Assembly: GCA_947396885.1 (NCBI GenBank)
Contig: OX377203.1
Coordinates: 3,348,001-3,412,000 of the forward strand
Reading direction: 5' to 3'
From: Heligmosomoides polygyrus polygyrus
Lineage: Eukaryota; Nematoda; Chromadorea; Rhabditida; Heligmosomidae
Length of the DNA: 64,000 nt
Shown here: piece by piece, positions 32,990 through 43,132 of the stretch
Layout: each line of letters opens with the position of its first letter
How positions within the stretch are numbered: the first letter of the stretch is position 1
Program-made: the position numbers and the translations under genes
The notes under the pieces: generated by a model
Told to the model about the DNA's origin: nothing
Seen by the model: only the letters and a program-made list of their open reading frames with translations
The model's database searches: none

Positions 32990-33200
32990 TACTAGGGAAG
33001 AGTTTCGACCCCTTCGACCGTGGAACTTCAAGTTGAGACCAGGATCATTAGAGAGAGCTCTTAATGCTGATTACGACTATGGGAGTCAAAATCGCAAAAT
33101 GAAATTCCTGAGCGAATTATGGCCTGCCGAAACCGGGGCCTCACCACAGGCTGGCTGTGCGACGCACCGGGCGCGAGAGTGGTGAGTCATCGGGGCTCCG
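32990..33200 (+). repeat. Dispersed repeat C, copy 1
   Basis: From ACTAGGGAAG through GGAACTTCAAGTTGAGACC, GAGCTC, TGCTGATTACGA and TTATGGCCTGCCGAAA to GGGCGCGAGAG it closely matches the complement of 35138-35350. A weaker relative lies at 59640-59700 (GGAACTTCGAGTTGACACC). No coding capacity was recognised. Confidence 0.75.
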
Positions 33201-33217
33201 TAAGGAGCGCCCGACAG

Positions 33218-33899
33218 CTGCGGCGGTGGTAAAGCGGTAGTGCTCACATTCGTCGGGTGCGACGTCGTTGGTTCGGTTCCCATTGCTGCTGCTTTTCTTG
33301 CAAATCATAATTTATCTTCGAAATGACCTTTTGTTCTGAATTATGATACGTGTGTAATTAAATAGACGGGAAAACTACTATACACGTTTGTAAAAATACT
33401 TGAAGGCAAAAAACTGCTATGGTGACATTTTTATTTACTATTTTGCACAAAAAGAGTCCAAATCATATATGGAATAATTAGAGGTATTTCTGACAACCTT
33501 GACATTCATGGAACAAAGCAAAAAAAAATGTGTGAAGCAAAAAGGTAAGTAGAATGCATGATGTGGAAGCACAGAATGTCGTCGATCTACCGCTTCTTCT
33601 TCGCTCCACTATGTCCTTTTCACCAGCAGAGAAGGTGTCAATTCTTCTCGCTGTTTTTTGGGTACCAGAGTAATTAAAAATTTCACCATAGCAGTTTTTT
33701 GCCTTCAAGCATTTTTACAAACGTGTATGGTAGTTATGGTAGTTTTCCCGGCTATTTAATCAGACATGTGTCATAATTCAGAACAAAAGGTTTTTTCAAA
33801 GATAAATTATGATTTGCAAAAAAAGCTGGAGTGACGGGAAACGAACCAAAGACGCCGCACCCGACGAGCGTGAGCACTACAGCTGCGTCACCGCCGCAG
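33218..33899. repeat. Foldback of two tRNA-headed repeats, tail to tail
   Basis: 33218-33437 and 33671-33899 are inverted copies. Each arm starts outside with CTGCGGCGGTG, then (TG)TAGTGCTCAC, a TTCGTCGGGTGCG block and GGTTCG(G/T)TTCCC, which is B-box-like. It then runs inward through AATCATAATTTATCTT, ACACGTTTGTAAAAAT and GGCAAAAAACTGCTATGGTGA. The spacer 33438-33670 is unique AT-rich DNA. Confidence 0.7.
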
Positions 33900-33904
33900 A
33901 TGGC

Positions 33905-34715
33905 TTGCGGGGGCAGACATAACTCCAACGCCGTGCGAACCCCCTGGCGTCGCGCATGGTGCGCGACGAAATTGGACGAGTTGTCGCTGTTTGACTGCTT
34001 CCTACAAGGACGGCTACTCTCTTGCGCTGGAGCTCAAAAGTGTATGCCGGCGGCATCGACCGAGCAGAAGGAAAGAGACATGAGATGAGGGTGAGACAAG
34101 TCTGATGTCTTCTCATGAGGAAGTGGGAGTGGTTGTTAACAAAGTGCGGGTGGAATGAGATTCAATCTATTCCAATTGAGTGAAGGGAAGCGGTCAGGGA
34201 TCTGGTGAAGAAAATTAAAAACAAGTGCTGCGACGAGGTCACTAAGAGTTTTGGAAGCAAGTGTTTGTGAGTTTCTAGTGGGGGGGGGGGGGTGAGCAAA
34301 AATTCTCCACTCACATTCTCTGGATTGATAATTGATTATCTTTGCAAGAAAAATCTAGGGGCGCATATTAAACGTTTGTTTGGAAATTGCATGAAACTCG
34401 AACTACAACATTAACATTAGGAAAAATCGGGGAGAAAAGTGCGATCGAGATATGATTTTGGCTCAGTAGTGGAGAATAATCGTATAGAGGAGAAAACAGG
34501 ATGAAATGGCGACCAAAGAGAACCTCTGATGATTAAGGCGTCTTTTCCAAGGGTTTCTATAATGATACATCCCTTCCACGGTTCGTTTCTGGTTGAGAAG
34601 CTTAAACACGCCAAAACTACGTGATCCACTGCTAACAACGCGTCACCGAGCGCACGTCCGCGTTTCAGCGCCGCGACGTCGCGTTGGAGTTGCGTCCTGG
34701 GGCCGCTGGGCCCTT
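33905..34715. other. No gene recognised; one 13-G tract
   Basis: G run at 34280-34292. A minus-strand frame 34638-34417 (73 codons) shows no motif. Confidence 0.35.
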
Positions 34716-34719
34716 CTTA

Positions 34720-34854
34720 GCACTGGTTTATACTTGCTCCGCTGCGCGGCGCGGCACGACGGTCGAGATAGATATCGACCGGGCGGCGCGAAAAATCGAT
34801 ATCTATGACGATCATAGTGCCGCGCCGCGCGGCGGCGCAATTGTAAACTGGGCC
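34720..34854. mobile_element. Tourist-like MITE family 3 (ATAGATATCGACCGGGCGGCGC core)
   Basis: GCACTGGTTTATACTTG at the left and CAATTGTAAACTGGGCC at the right are imperfect terminal repeats. TTA flanks both sides at 34717-34719 and 34855-34857. The core pairs GATATCGACCGGGCGGCGCG with ATCGATATC. Confidence 0.75.
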
Positions 34855-34857
34855 TTA

Positions 34858-34997
34858 AGGCTTCCACAGAGTGCGGCAGCGCCGCGGCTCTATGCTTGAC
34901 CATAGGGCAGCGACGCAGAGCTCGCCGCCGGCAGAGTCCCTGCCCTATCCTTAACCATAGCGGCGATCGGCGTTGCCGCAGAACTCTGTGGAGGCCT
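34858..34997. mobile_element. Tourist-like MITE family 4, copy 3
   Basis: AGGCTTCCACAGAGTGCGGC and GCCGCAGAACTCTGTGGAGGCCT form the terminal repeats. TTA at 34855-34857 and 34998-35000. The core has GACCATAGGGCAG and CCCTATCCTTAACCATAG. Confidence 0.85.
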
Positions 34998-35000
34998 TTA

Positions 35001-35134
35001 GGCCCCGTTTATACTTCGTCGCGGCGCGACGCGACGCCACGTATAGTGGCCATATTGATTGTGCGATGCGATCGATCAATTTGGCCTCATTGCGTGGCCA
35101 TCGCGTCGCACCGCGACGAAGTATAAACGACCCC
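35001..35134. mobile_element. Tourist-like MITE family 2, copy 2
   Basis: GGCCCCGTTTATACTTCGTCGCGG and CCGCGACGAAGTATAAACGACCCC form long terminal repeats. TTA at 34998-35000 and 35135-35137. The interior pairs GTGGCCATATTGAT with ATCAATTTGGCC. Confidence 0.9.
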
Positions 35135-35137
35135 TTA

Positions 35138-35350
35138 CGGATTCCCGGCGATTCACCGCTCTCGCGCCCTGTGCGTTGCAGAGCCAGCTGTGTCGAGGCT
35201 CCCGATTTCGGCAGGCCATAACTCGCTCAGGTGTTTCATCTTGCAATTTTGACACCCATGTTCGTTCGTAATCAGCATTCCGAGCTCTTTCTAATGATTC
35301 TAGTCTCAGATTGAAGTTCCAATGGAGGCCGAAACCCTTCCCTAGTCAGT
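35138..35350 (-). repeat. Dispersed repeat C, copy 2
   Basis: Reverse-strand copy of 32990-33200. The neighbouring MITE (35001-35134) sits where the other copy runs CCGTAAGG uninterrupted, so the TAA of repeat C was its target. Confidence 0.75.
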
Positions 35351-35359
35351 AGTCAAGAA

Positions 35360-36430
35360 TGCTTCTTGTGTTATTGGCACGAACTGGAACATAATGAGGC
35401 TTCCTAAGTGGCTATAATATGCTTAAAAGCACTGTTTATTTTCCGATGTCTCGCAATTATTGGTGTCACTTACTTCGATCCGGGACTGCAAAGGGTACAC
35501 TCGCCAAAGAGAGCAATGCCTGGAATGTTTCTTCGAGTTTTCATGGGTAAAGTAGCAGTGTGAGACTTCTGAAATAGACTCACGATGAAATGAAGCATAT
35601 ATGCTCAGATGAATGCCCTGGTCTTCGCACGGCTTATATATCGTTTTCGATTTCTCTATTGAATTGCACTTTTACATATTTTAGTCTTGCCAGCAGCTGT
35701 AATGATAAAGAAAGCGAGCTCTGCTGTTTGCAAATGCTAGCCCACGCTCTTTCGAAATACTGTTTGCGGAGATTAACTCCGTTCTTCTCTCCTACTATTC
35801 CTACTTTATTTGCACTAAACAAGACCGCTGCTTTGCAGCTATAACAGCAAACGGACTTATGCATGCAAACTGAGTTTGTAAAAGATTTCAGCGTCTCGAA
35901 TTAAGAGAAAATTGCACTGCATAGAAAGGCTTGCCATGGAGATCCTCCAACCGGAATAAACCAAACTGGCTCTGAGATCGGCCCTAGTTTATATTTGTGC
36001 CGCTGCGCGGCGCGGCACGACGGTTGAGATAGATATCGACTGGGCGGCGCGTAAAATCGATATCTATGGCCTATGGCGATCGTGCTGCCGCTCCGCCTGG
36101 CGGCGCAAGTATAAACTAGGGCTTAAAGCAGTGGTCCTAACCAAATAAAATTACACGCCAATAACTAGGTTAAAGCTATAAACTAGTTATTCGTTGTACA
36201 GCTATTTATTGGGTTATAGCACTTTCACACTAATTCTTACCGAAGCGAATAGTTTCAACGAAATGAACCAAGACTGTTACTACATGTGCCTACATATATA
36301 AAGAAAACGAGTTTTGCTGTTTGTAAGTGCTAGTCTACGCTCTTTCAAAATACTGTTTGCGGAAAGCGAGCTTTGTTCTTCTCTTCTTCTGTGCCTACTT
36401 TGTTTGCATTGAGCAGCTATATCGGCAAAC
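35360..36430. repeat. Duplicated segment of unknown nature around a MITE
   Basis: A block with GCTGTTTG(C/T)AA(A/G)TGCTAG, CTCTTTC(G/A)AAATACTGTTTGCGG and GGCAAACGGAC occurs at 35720-35860 and again at 36310-36440. The block AGAAAATTGC(A/G)CTGC ... AAAGCAGTG(G/T)TCC.AACCAAATAAAATT at 35903-36185 recurs at 38742-38875. No coding role was recognised. Confidence 0.55.
35981..36122. mobile_element. Tourist-like MITE family 3, copy 2
   Basis: GCCCTAGTTTATATTTGTGCC and GGCGCAAGTATAAACTAGGGC are terminal repeats; TTA follows at 36123-36125. The core shares GATAGATATCGAC.GGGCGGCGCG with 34720-34854. The homologous locus at 38742-38875 lacks this insert. Confidence 0.85.
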
Positions 36431-36437
36431 GGACGTA

Positions 36438-36990
36438 TTAGGTCGTTACCAAAGTTCTCTCCGGAGATCTAGAAGCGATGAATTCTTCGAGAGCATATTC
36501 TGCTAGCATACGCTGCTTCTGGTATTCATGCCGGTTCGTGAAGTATTTTCCGCGAAGGAATCCGTCGGGATATTTGAAAAAATGGTAGCCTGTAGACAAT
36601 GGGTCGGGCAAATACGGTGGATGACCGCGTGTTTCGTATCCCAAAGAATGGAGCTTCTGCCTGGTGATCGTCGATACGTGCAGCCTAGCGTTGTCGCGCA
36701 AAAGTATCGGTCCCCTTCTGTAGATCAGCGCTCGGTAGATTTGCTGGAGCTTCTTGTACACCTCGTCCAGCTGCTGACAGTACTTTTCCGCCGTGATTGT
36801 TTCACCAGGTTTGAGAACGCTATAGTGGATTAAACCGGTAGCACACCACCAAACGGTCACCATCACCTTTTCCTGGTACATACTGGACTTTGAACAGTGT
36901 TTAGGTGCTTGTCACTATCCAATCATTGAGCACTTCGTCGTCGATTGTCGTATACGATCCATGTTTCGTCACACGTCACAATTCGCTTAG
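36438..36990 (-). pseudogene. Mariner transposase, C-terminal half (inactive)
   Basis: From 36990 the minus strand reads RIVTCDETW, containing the first catalytic Asp, then IVYDNRRRSAQ and an in-frame stop. After a small shift it continues VMVTVWWCATGLIHYSVLKPGETI, then KKLQQIYRALI, and RDNARLH carrying the second Asp. The third position of the D,D34D triad, normally in SPTDYHFF, reads STGYHFF, so Asp is replaced by Gly. The frame ends at the stop formed by the terminal repeat. The catalytic Gly, the stop and the missing N-terminal helix-turn-helix make it non-functional. Confidence 0.85.
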
Positions 36991-37257
36991 AAACGGATCG
37001 CTTTTGTTGCGTAGAAGGAGCGCTGACGATACTTGCAAACGGCGAGCTAGAAAGACGAATCTGCTCTCGAAGAATTCATGGCTTCTAGATCTCCGGAGTT
37101 CTATGCTACTAGAATAATAAATACAGTAGTGTTTCGTTGTCAAAGATGTGTAGATTGTAATGGTTCTTATTTCGCCTAATAAGGTTATTTTTGAGCCGAG
37201 ATACTTACATTTGAAGTTAGAGGTAAAAAAAACGTCAGAACTTAGGTAGCGACCTAA
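36438..37257 (-). mobile_element. Mariner element, internally rearranged (820 bp)
   Basis: Terminal repeats TTAGGTCGTTACC(A)AAGTTCT and AGAACTTAGGTAGCGACCTAA are flanked by TA at 36436-36437 and 37258-37259. On the minus strand from about 36990 to 36438 it encodes the C-terminal half of a SETMAR-like mariner transposase. A short inverted piece of the same C-terminus (LEEFMASRSPEFYATR) lies at 37062-37118 on the plus strand, so the element has fused a second end. The N-terminal half is missing. Confidence 0.8.
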
Positions 37258-37259
37258 TA

Positions 37260-38700
37260 TGTGTACATGCAATGTCAGTTTGGAAAATATATTAGTGTCT
37301 GGAATTAACAGAATATTTATTTATTTATTCACTCATTTATAACGGCACCTTGAATTCACCTATGAAAAACAGGTAAAAAAACAATATTGTACAATTATAA
37401 TCGACAACGCTGATCAACAGATTAAAACATAGAATCATTACGAACTGCTATTTCGTACTTTTCAGTAATGTGCTACCATTACGGCTGCGAGCAACGATAC
37501 TTACTCACAGCCATGCGTGCGGCCGCGGTGCGAAGCTGCAGGCGGGGTCACTTCTAGCCATGGGAGGAACACGTACGAGTTGCCCGGTGCGTCCAGCGTG
37601 CTAGAGCTCGAATGCGCGTCGTGTGGAACCTAGCTACGTCAGATAGATGAAAGGGAGAGAACTGGTAAAATTCATTTACAGGTTTACAGTGAACGTAATT
37701 AACAGATGGTTGTAGCTTATTAAACGATGGTATAAAACCTGTGAAAGAGAAAACAGGATAGTCTCGTTTCAAGAGAGTATGTGCTGCTCACAGTGTTTTG
37801 TCCGCATGTAATCCAACATTCGTGAAAAAAATGTTTCTATAGGCGTAGCGCTGATATTAAAGACCTTCTACCGTTATCAGATTCATTTTGTTTTTATATT
37901 ATACGAAGGGACCTTCATGTGCTTTGGTGAAAGAAGGGTGGCAATTATGATCGGTCTCAGAGAAACCTTGAGACTTTCACAAAAAAGATCATCAAATCTG
38001 ATTCCTATAGATTCACCAATCTTTATCGCTATAGCCCCTGAACACACAATATAATTCGTTATATGCGTAACTCTTGCAGGCAACGCTTGAAGCACACTAG
38101 TTCTTCTCTTCAAATAAGTGAGCTACTGAAAATTTTCCGGTGCTTCACATGCACCACTGACCTACACCACTCTATCAAGAATCCAATACTCAGTTTTTGT
38201 TCTTCGATCTTCCCTCTCATTTACCTTCACCATTTCTCTCCCCCATTTCATGACACCCCCCCCCACTCATTTGCTAAAATCCACTCAATGGATGAGCACC
38301 AACATCCCTCAGATTACCCCACCCTACAAGGCGAAACTAAGGCATTCTACCTTTTCCCATCTTGCCCAGCAGTGACTCTCGCGTTCCAGCCCGGCCACTC
38401 TCGACGCGTTCGCGTAAAACTCGTCCTCTCCGCCAGCGAAGCAGCGAGCACTCCGCCCGGGCGAAGCACGCGCGCGCGACCGCACGCGTCCATTTGAGTA
38501 TCGCTGCCGCCCCCCCCCCCTCCACCATTAGAAGCCCAAGTACAAGGAGCCTGAACAATGAGAATAAGAATAATATGTCTACTTCATTTAATATCATTAA
38601 ATCAAGTAGTTTGATTCTGCTGTATCCGTGCAACTCTCGGTTAGTCAATCGGTATAGTTATGGCATGATTCCGAATAAATGAGGAGATCACTTCCGAGCA
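37260..38700. other. No gene recognised
   Basis: Includes a TTTATTTATT stretch at 37315, C runs at 38256-38264 (9) and 38510-38520 (11), and a GC-rich segment at 38380-38510 with GCGCGCGC. Long frames there (38063-38497, 38337-38648) are compositional. Confidence 0.4.
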
Positions 38701-38741
38701 GCTAAGAAGAAGGAAGCACCTAGGGGTCCGGTCTTTTTCCG

Positions 38742-38875
38742 ATCATACCAGAAAATTGCGCTGCCTAGAAAACTTGACCAACCGAAGGAAATTAGGCTGG
38801 TTATGTAATTAAAGCAGTGTTCCAAACCAAATAAAATTGCCCACGAATAACTATGTTAACGCTGTAAACTAGTAC
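38742..38875 (+). repeat. Paralogue of 35903-36185 without the MITE
   Basis: AGAAAATTGCGCTGCCTAGAAA ... TAATTAAAGCAGTG(T)TCC.AACCAAATAAAATTG ... CTGTAAACTAG aligns with the sequence on both sides of the MITE at 35981-36122 and so represents the empty site. Confidence 0.7.
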
Positions 38876-38877
38876 TT

Positions 38878-39190
38878 CAATGCGAGCTTGATTGATCTTT
38901 GACTGAATCAATCGAGTTTTCAACCTTGCCGATTGACTTCAATCTACGAACCACAGTTGAGTGGCTAACACCAAGAACGACTGACAAATTAAGAGTGGTT
39001 TGATGTGGATTTGCCTCCACCTCGTTCCTTAGGACGTCCAAATCAACTATGTCTGGCTTCCCATTGTGTCTTTGTTCAATATCGAGTAGTCTCCCTTCTT
39101 AAACATAGAGAACCATTCATAGACTGTGTCGAACCGGAGCATATTCCTTATAAACGCCCAAGTATTCGTAGGACTGATTGGTTGTGATGC
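38878..39190 (-). pseudogene. Mariner transposase N-terminal (helix-turn-helix) fragment
   Basis: Reading the minus strand gives TVYEWFSMFKKGDYSI, the end of the first helix-turn-helix. After a shift comes KPDIVDLDVLRNEVEANPHQTT, then LGVSHSTVVRRLKSIGKV, the second helix-turn-helix of mariner transposases. At least one frameshift is present and the catalytic domain is absent. It may be a second mariner or a displaced N-terminal part of the one at 36.4-37.3 kb, which is on the same strand and lacks exactly this part. Confidence 0.75.
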
Positions 39191-39433
39191 CAGGTAGGAG
39201 GAGGAACAGCCTGACGTGGTGATGCTTAAAGATCGAATACCGGAGCTAGTGGGTTTGGTGAAGCGAATGTTGGTTGTTTCGTAGGGGTTTTCTTCCTCTA
39301 TCATTAAACTCCTGACTCTGTTTGACCGGTTTTCAATATAATTGGAGAGGTTAATCGGCATAATGACAGCTACTGGACGACGCATAACGTTAAAAGAAGC
39401 ACAGCACAGGTTAATCTGGGCAAGTAGTTACAA

Positions 39434-39935
39434 GATTGTAACAGGCATTCAGCCCATGCACAATCATTCGAGTCTGAAGTGTAAGGTTTCGGGCGGGAGC
39501 ATGGCACAGTCTTGCCTACTTGCACGTCTCAGAAATCTCGTTACTCTGTGCTTTCATATGAGCCTCAATCATCTTCAAATTCTTCACTAGCAGCAATGTT
39601 AGTACGTTTACAACAGTACCTGCATTTTTTGGGATACACTCCCTTTTCTGCAAACCATAGTGTGTTTTTAAGTTTTAAACCCTAAAAGAAACGCAAATCA
39701 ATCGAAACGGCTACTAGGTGAAGAAATTATAACGTGTATTCAACCGAAACACAATCACAGTGTGTAAAATGAACTTCCAAACGAGTGCACGGCGCATTCC
39801 ATGCCGCCTATATGTCAGAAATTTTCTATTTTCTCAGGCTTTCATACGAGCCCTTAACTTCTTCAGTACCTTTACTGTGAGCAAAGTTATCACTTTTCAA
39901 GCAGTGTATACATTTTTTTGAGGCACCCTGTATAT
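39434..39935. repeat. Diverged tandem duplication ending in a TACAGGGTGCCTCAAAA-like terminus
   Basis: 39434-39650 and 39720-39935 share GCACAATCA(T/C), ...GCTTTCATA(T/C)GAGCC, CTTCA..TACC and the terminal block CATTTTTTgrG(G)(A/C)(T/C)AC(A)CTC/CCTG. The complement of the last copy reads TACAGGGTGCCTCAAAAAAATG, like the inverted repeat of some Tc1/mariner elements. Confidence 0.45.
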
Positions 39936-40094
39936 GCCATGACTGGCCATTCATTGTGTATTCAGTGCGCTTTGTAATGCTATAAAGAGATTCCTTCCAG
40001 TTTTTGCAGTATTTATCTGAGTACCACCGCTCGCCTCTTTGTTCATGTTAGAATACATCCCAATTTGCTTCTAACCTAAAGTTGATCAGAATAA

Positions 40095-40655
40095 CAACCT
40101 GGTGTCTTAAAAGTCGTAAATGCAGCTTTGTGAAATTGTTCAAATGTGTGAGGTCAAAGAAAGTGAGCTTGGCATAATGGGTATTCACAAAAAATTTTTC
40201 CTCAAGCGTTGTGAACTTTTTTCTACGTGGATCACAGTTATCGGTTGGAAGGTAAAGGAATTATCTGGCAACCCAATCAAATAGGACGTTAAAAAAATTG
40301 GCCATGGCGCTCGTCGTCATAGTGTCTTCAGTGTAAATGTAAACCTGCTGATTCTCATTTCTTTCTACATGTGTACTAGTATATATTGGGCTAAGAAGGG
40401 TCTTTCTGCAGGTACTCGGATGCAGAAAACCAGATCAGTCAGATTTGCTCCCTCATGCCGTAATTTCTGGGTCATCCTTAGAGGAGCAGAATATCCTATT
40501 GTTTCAATATGTTCTGAGTAGTTACTGATTCTGTGAAAAACTGCTCTTGTAAATGCTTTTTCAACATTTTCAAACTGAAGCTGAAAATGCACTTCTTTCA
40601 TACCATCAGTATTCAATGCGTAAAAACGTTGTTTTTTGAACACGATCAGGGGCAA
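40095..40655 (-). pseudogene. Decayed protein-coding sequence of unknown family
   Basis: A 96-codon minus-strand frame (40655-40365) has natural protein composition (KKQRFYALN, VHFQLQFENVEKAF, LVFCIRVPAERPFLA). After a one-base shift near 40370 the coding character continues: VERNENQQVYIYTEDTM, MANFFNVLFDWVAR, then a stop, then PTDNCDPRRKKFTTLEEKFF, LTFFDLTHLNNFTKL and VVILINFRLEANWDVF. About 185 codons are therefore readable with one shift and one stop. I do not recognise the family. It is the best candidate for a host-gene remnant in the window. An intron could explain the shift, but no good splice pair was found. Confidence 0.5.
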
Positions 40656-40699
40656 TTAGGTCTTTGAATTGACGTTGTGAAATAAAGAAGAATCTGCTG

Positions 40700-42315
40700 T
40701 GTAAGCCTTTTCCGCAGTTTATTTGATATTATAAATATTTGTGCCAAACAAAACACCCAGGTGTTTGGCAATTTCAGACGTTTTAAAGACGTACCTCTCA
40801 AAACGTGATCGTCACAAGTTATCAGTGATCAGTGATCTGCTCTTTACATTTGAATTAAAGGCTGTATTGATAAGCTTGAGGTACAGCTCATTAGATAGAA
40901 TTCGAAATTCTGATGCAGAACTATGTTTGTTTCACACAAACACAGATCTTTACGCTGGTTTTGCTAACCCACTGAATACGTTAGTCGCAGCAAATCTGGT
41001 CAATCTGTGGGCTCGGCCTCCGTCGGGTCGTCCTCCCGCCGCGCGCGACGTGTGTCACAGCGCGAGCGGAGGCGAGCAAGGGGTTGACGCTGCAGGTATA
41101 ATCACCTGTGCGTGCGCCGCGGCGCCCACGACCAGTCGATACGAACACTACATACCCCAACGTGATCGTTACAGGTTATCAGTGATTAGTTGTCTGCTCT
41201 TTACATTTGCAAAAGAATAGGACCACACAAGAACAACAGCTTTTCTATGAGGCTGTAATAAAAATAGATCACATAGTGAAGCACGAAAACGCCTGAAACA
41301 AGGCCAAAACTGAATGTCGGTAATGTCGAGAGCACTTGGCAAACAGCGGACATTGTATCTGTGCAATGATTTATTTCTTTAGTCGCACCATAATTGCACA
41401 CATTATGCGGGAGAAACAATGTGGAATCGAAACGAAAACCTCATCAAACACGATATTGAATAGTGACAACGACATCTGCTAAAGAAAGAAAGTTACTTAT
41501 AATATAACGCAACATTTATGAACTGTCTGCAACAACGGGACACTGGTGAAGAGGAGCAGTGGTTCGCCATACACTGCAAGTCGCACTGGAATAACGGCTG
41601 TACATACCAACTTAGTTAGTAGGTCCGTCGACATTGTCGCGAGGAGTCTCTTCCGCCGACGCATCGGAGGAGGCGGACGATGACTCCCCACGCCGTGAGC
41701 TGGAGCATGCCGGATCCGCCGATCGCCTCTCTTGCTCGACCATGGACCACGCGGTTACCCTTTGCGGGGGCGCTGTGCGGATCCTATATTGCCGCGACGC
41801 TTTAAGGACTTTGACACCATTCACCTCATCGCGGCTGTATGCCACGCTGCAGTGTTAAGACTGCATTGATCGATTCAGACCCTGCCGGCAGGAGCGTCCC
41901 CCAACCGGCCGGGTACGGCTCCCGAACTACGCTGGTCCACCAGACCAGATATCGATTAGACAAGGATTGGATCTCACACCTTTTCTTCCCACCGACGAAC
42001 ACAATATTGATTATATTTTTTATGGACACGAACGTATATGGTTTAAGGAACAACAACACGATTAGAACACCTACGGGTTAAGGCAGGTCGCCCCCCTATC
42101 GTACCAAGGGTACCGAAACCAGAGCCCGCGGACCTTGGCCCGCTCTGCCTCCGTGGCGTGTGCCAAGTCGGAGGCTCCGATGCGGGCCAGAGGGTCCGCG
42201 TTACCTGCATAGTCCGGGATGGCGACGAAGATGGCGACATTGACGATGACAGCGACGGCGGACCACTAGGCGGACTAAAGGGCGACGGCGTCTGGAATCC
42301 GAGGGGCGACGGTAC
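40700..42315. other. No identified gene; unrecognised open frames
   Basis: 41845-41612 (minus, 77 codons; SSRRGESSSASSDASAEETPRD) and 42059-41826 (minus) have protein-like composition but no known motif. CGTGATCGT(C/T)ACA(A/G)GTTATCAGTGAT is duplicated at 40800 and 41160. The 42195-42315 stretch reads GDEDGDIDDDSDGG on the plus strand directly before a transposon end. Confidence 0.3.
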
Positions 42316-42322
42316 CGGCTAA

Positions 42323-42423
42323 CCAGGATACTATCTCAACGGTAGGTCGGAACGGCGCAAGTGTTGTATATGGGCAGAACCGCCTCTCCCTGGGAAGTAA
42401 CAAACTGCAGGTATCTCGACCCC
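42323..42423 (+). mobile_element. Second left end of a Tc5-like transposon, cut by the gap
   Basis: CCAGGATACTATCTCAACGG onward is the same as the first 101 bp of the element at 43133, preceded by CTAA (42319-42322). The N gap follows at once. Confidence 0.85.
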
Positions 42424-42623
42424 NNNNNNNNNNNNNNNNNNNNNNNNNNNNNNNNNNNNNNNNNNNNNNNNNNNNNNNNNNNNNNNNNNNNNNNNNNNNN
42501 NNNNNNNNNNNNNNNNNNNNNNNNNNNNNNNNNNNNNNNNNNNNNNNNNNNNNNNNNNNNNNNNNNNNNNNNNNNNNNNNNNNNNNNNNNNNNNNNNNNN
42601 NNNNNNNNNNNNNNNNNNNNNNN

Positions 42624-43132
42624 ACACACGTACCGATGTTAGCTGAATTATATCAGAAGTGGTTCTGTGTGGTGTTGGTTTACACTTACCAGTTTTTTAT
42701 TTACGTCTGTCATAACGCGTGAACACATTGTCGGGCTTTGCTTAGAACTGCTGCGCCATATGACCCTCGCCCGAGACAAACGATGTGTCCAGGATTTCCG
42801 TAGGACTTTGCAACATCACTGACCCATGGAAAGCAGTTTTTGTGAAACTTAAAGTTCGCTAGCATCTAGGACCTATTGCGTACTTTATTGGCATCAAGCC
42901 GTTCACCACTTCGTACGGTCATCACTGACATTCTCTCCGGACCGTCCAGTAACGCCATTGGTTTGTGCTGCACAGTACTTCTGCCCTTAGGTTGCTCCTC
43001 CGCAACCGTTCTCATGCCCAACAGCTTGCGTTACCGGATATCATTGACACGTCTTCCGAATCCGGACGCCAGGTTCCGCTCACTCGTTTCTTTTTACTGG
43101 GTCTAATTGCTTGTCCGCCTTTACTGGTCTCA
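42624..43132. other. Unique sequence between two Tc5-like left ends
   Basis: No gene recognised. It contains several TTTACTGG and ACTGGTCTC strings similar to 54820-54900. Confidence 0.4.

Noticed and set aside
38337..38682. Overlapping plus and minus open frames near 38.4 kb
   Set aside because: Both result from GC-rich CGCGCG and poly-C sequence; no motif on either strand.
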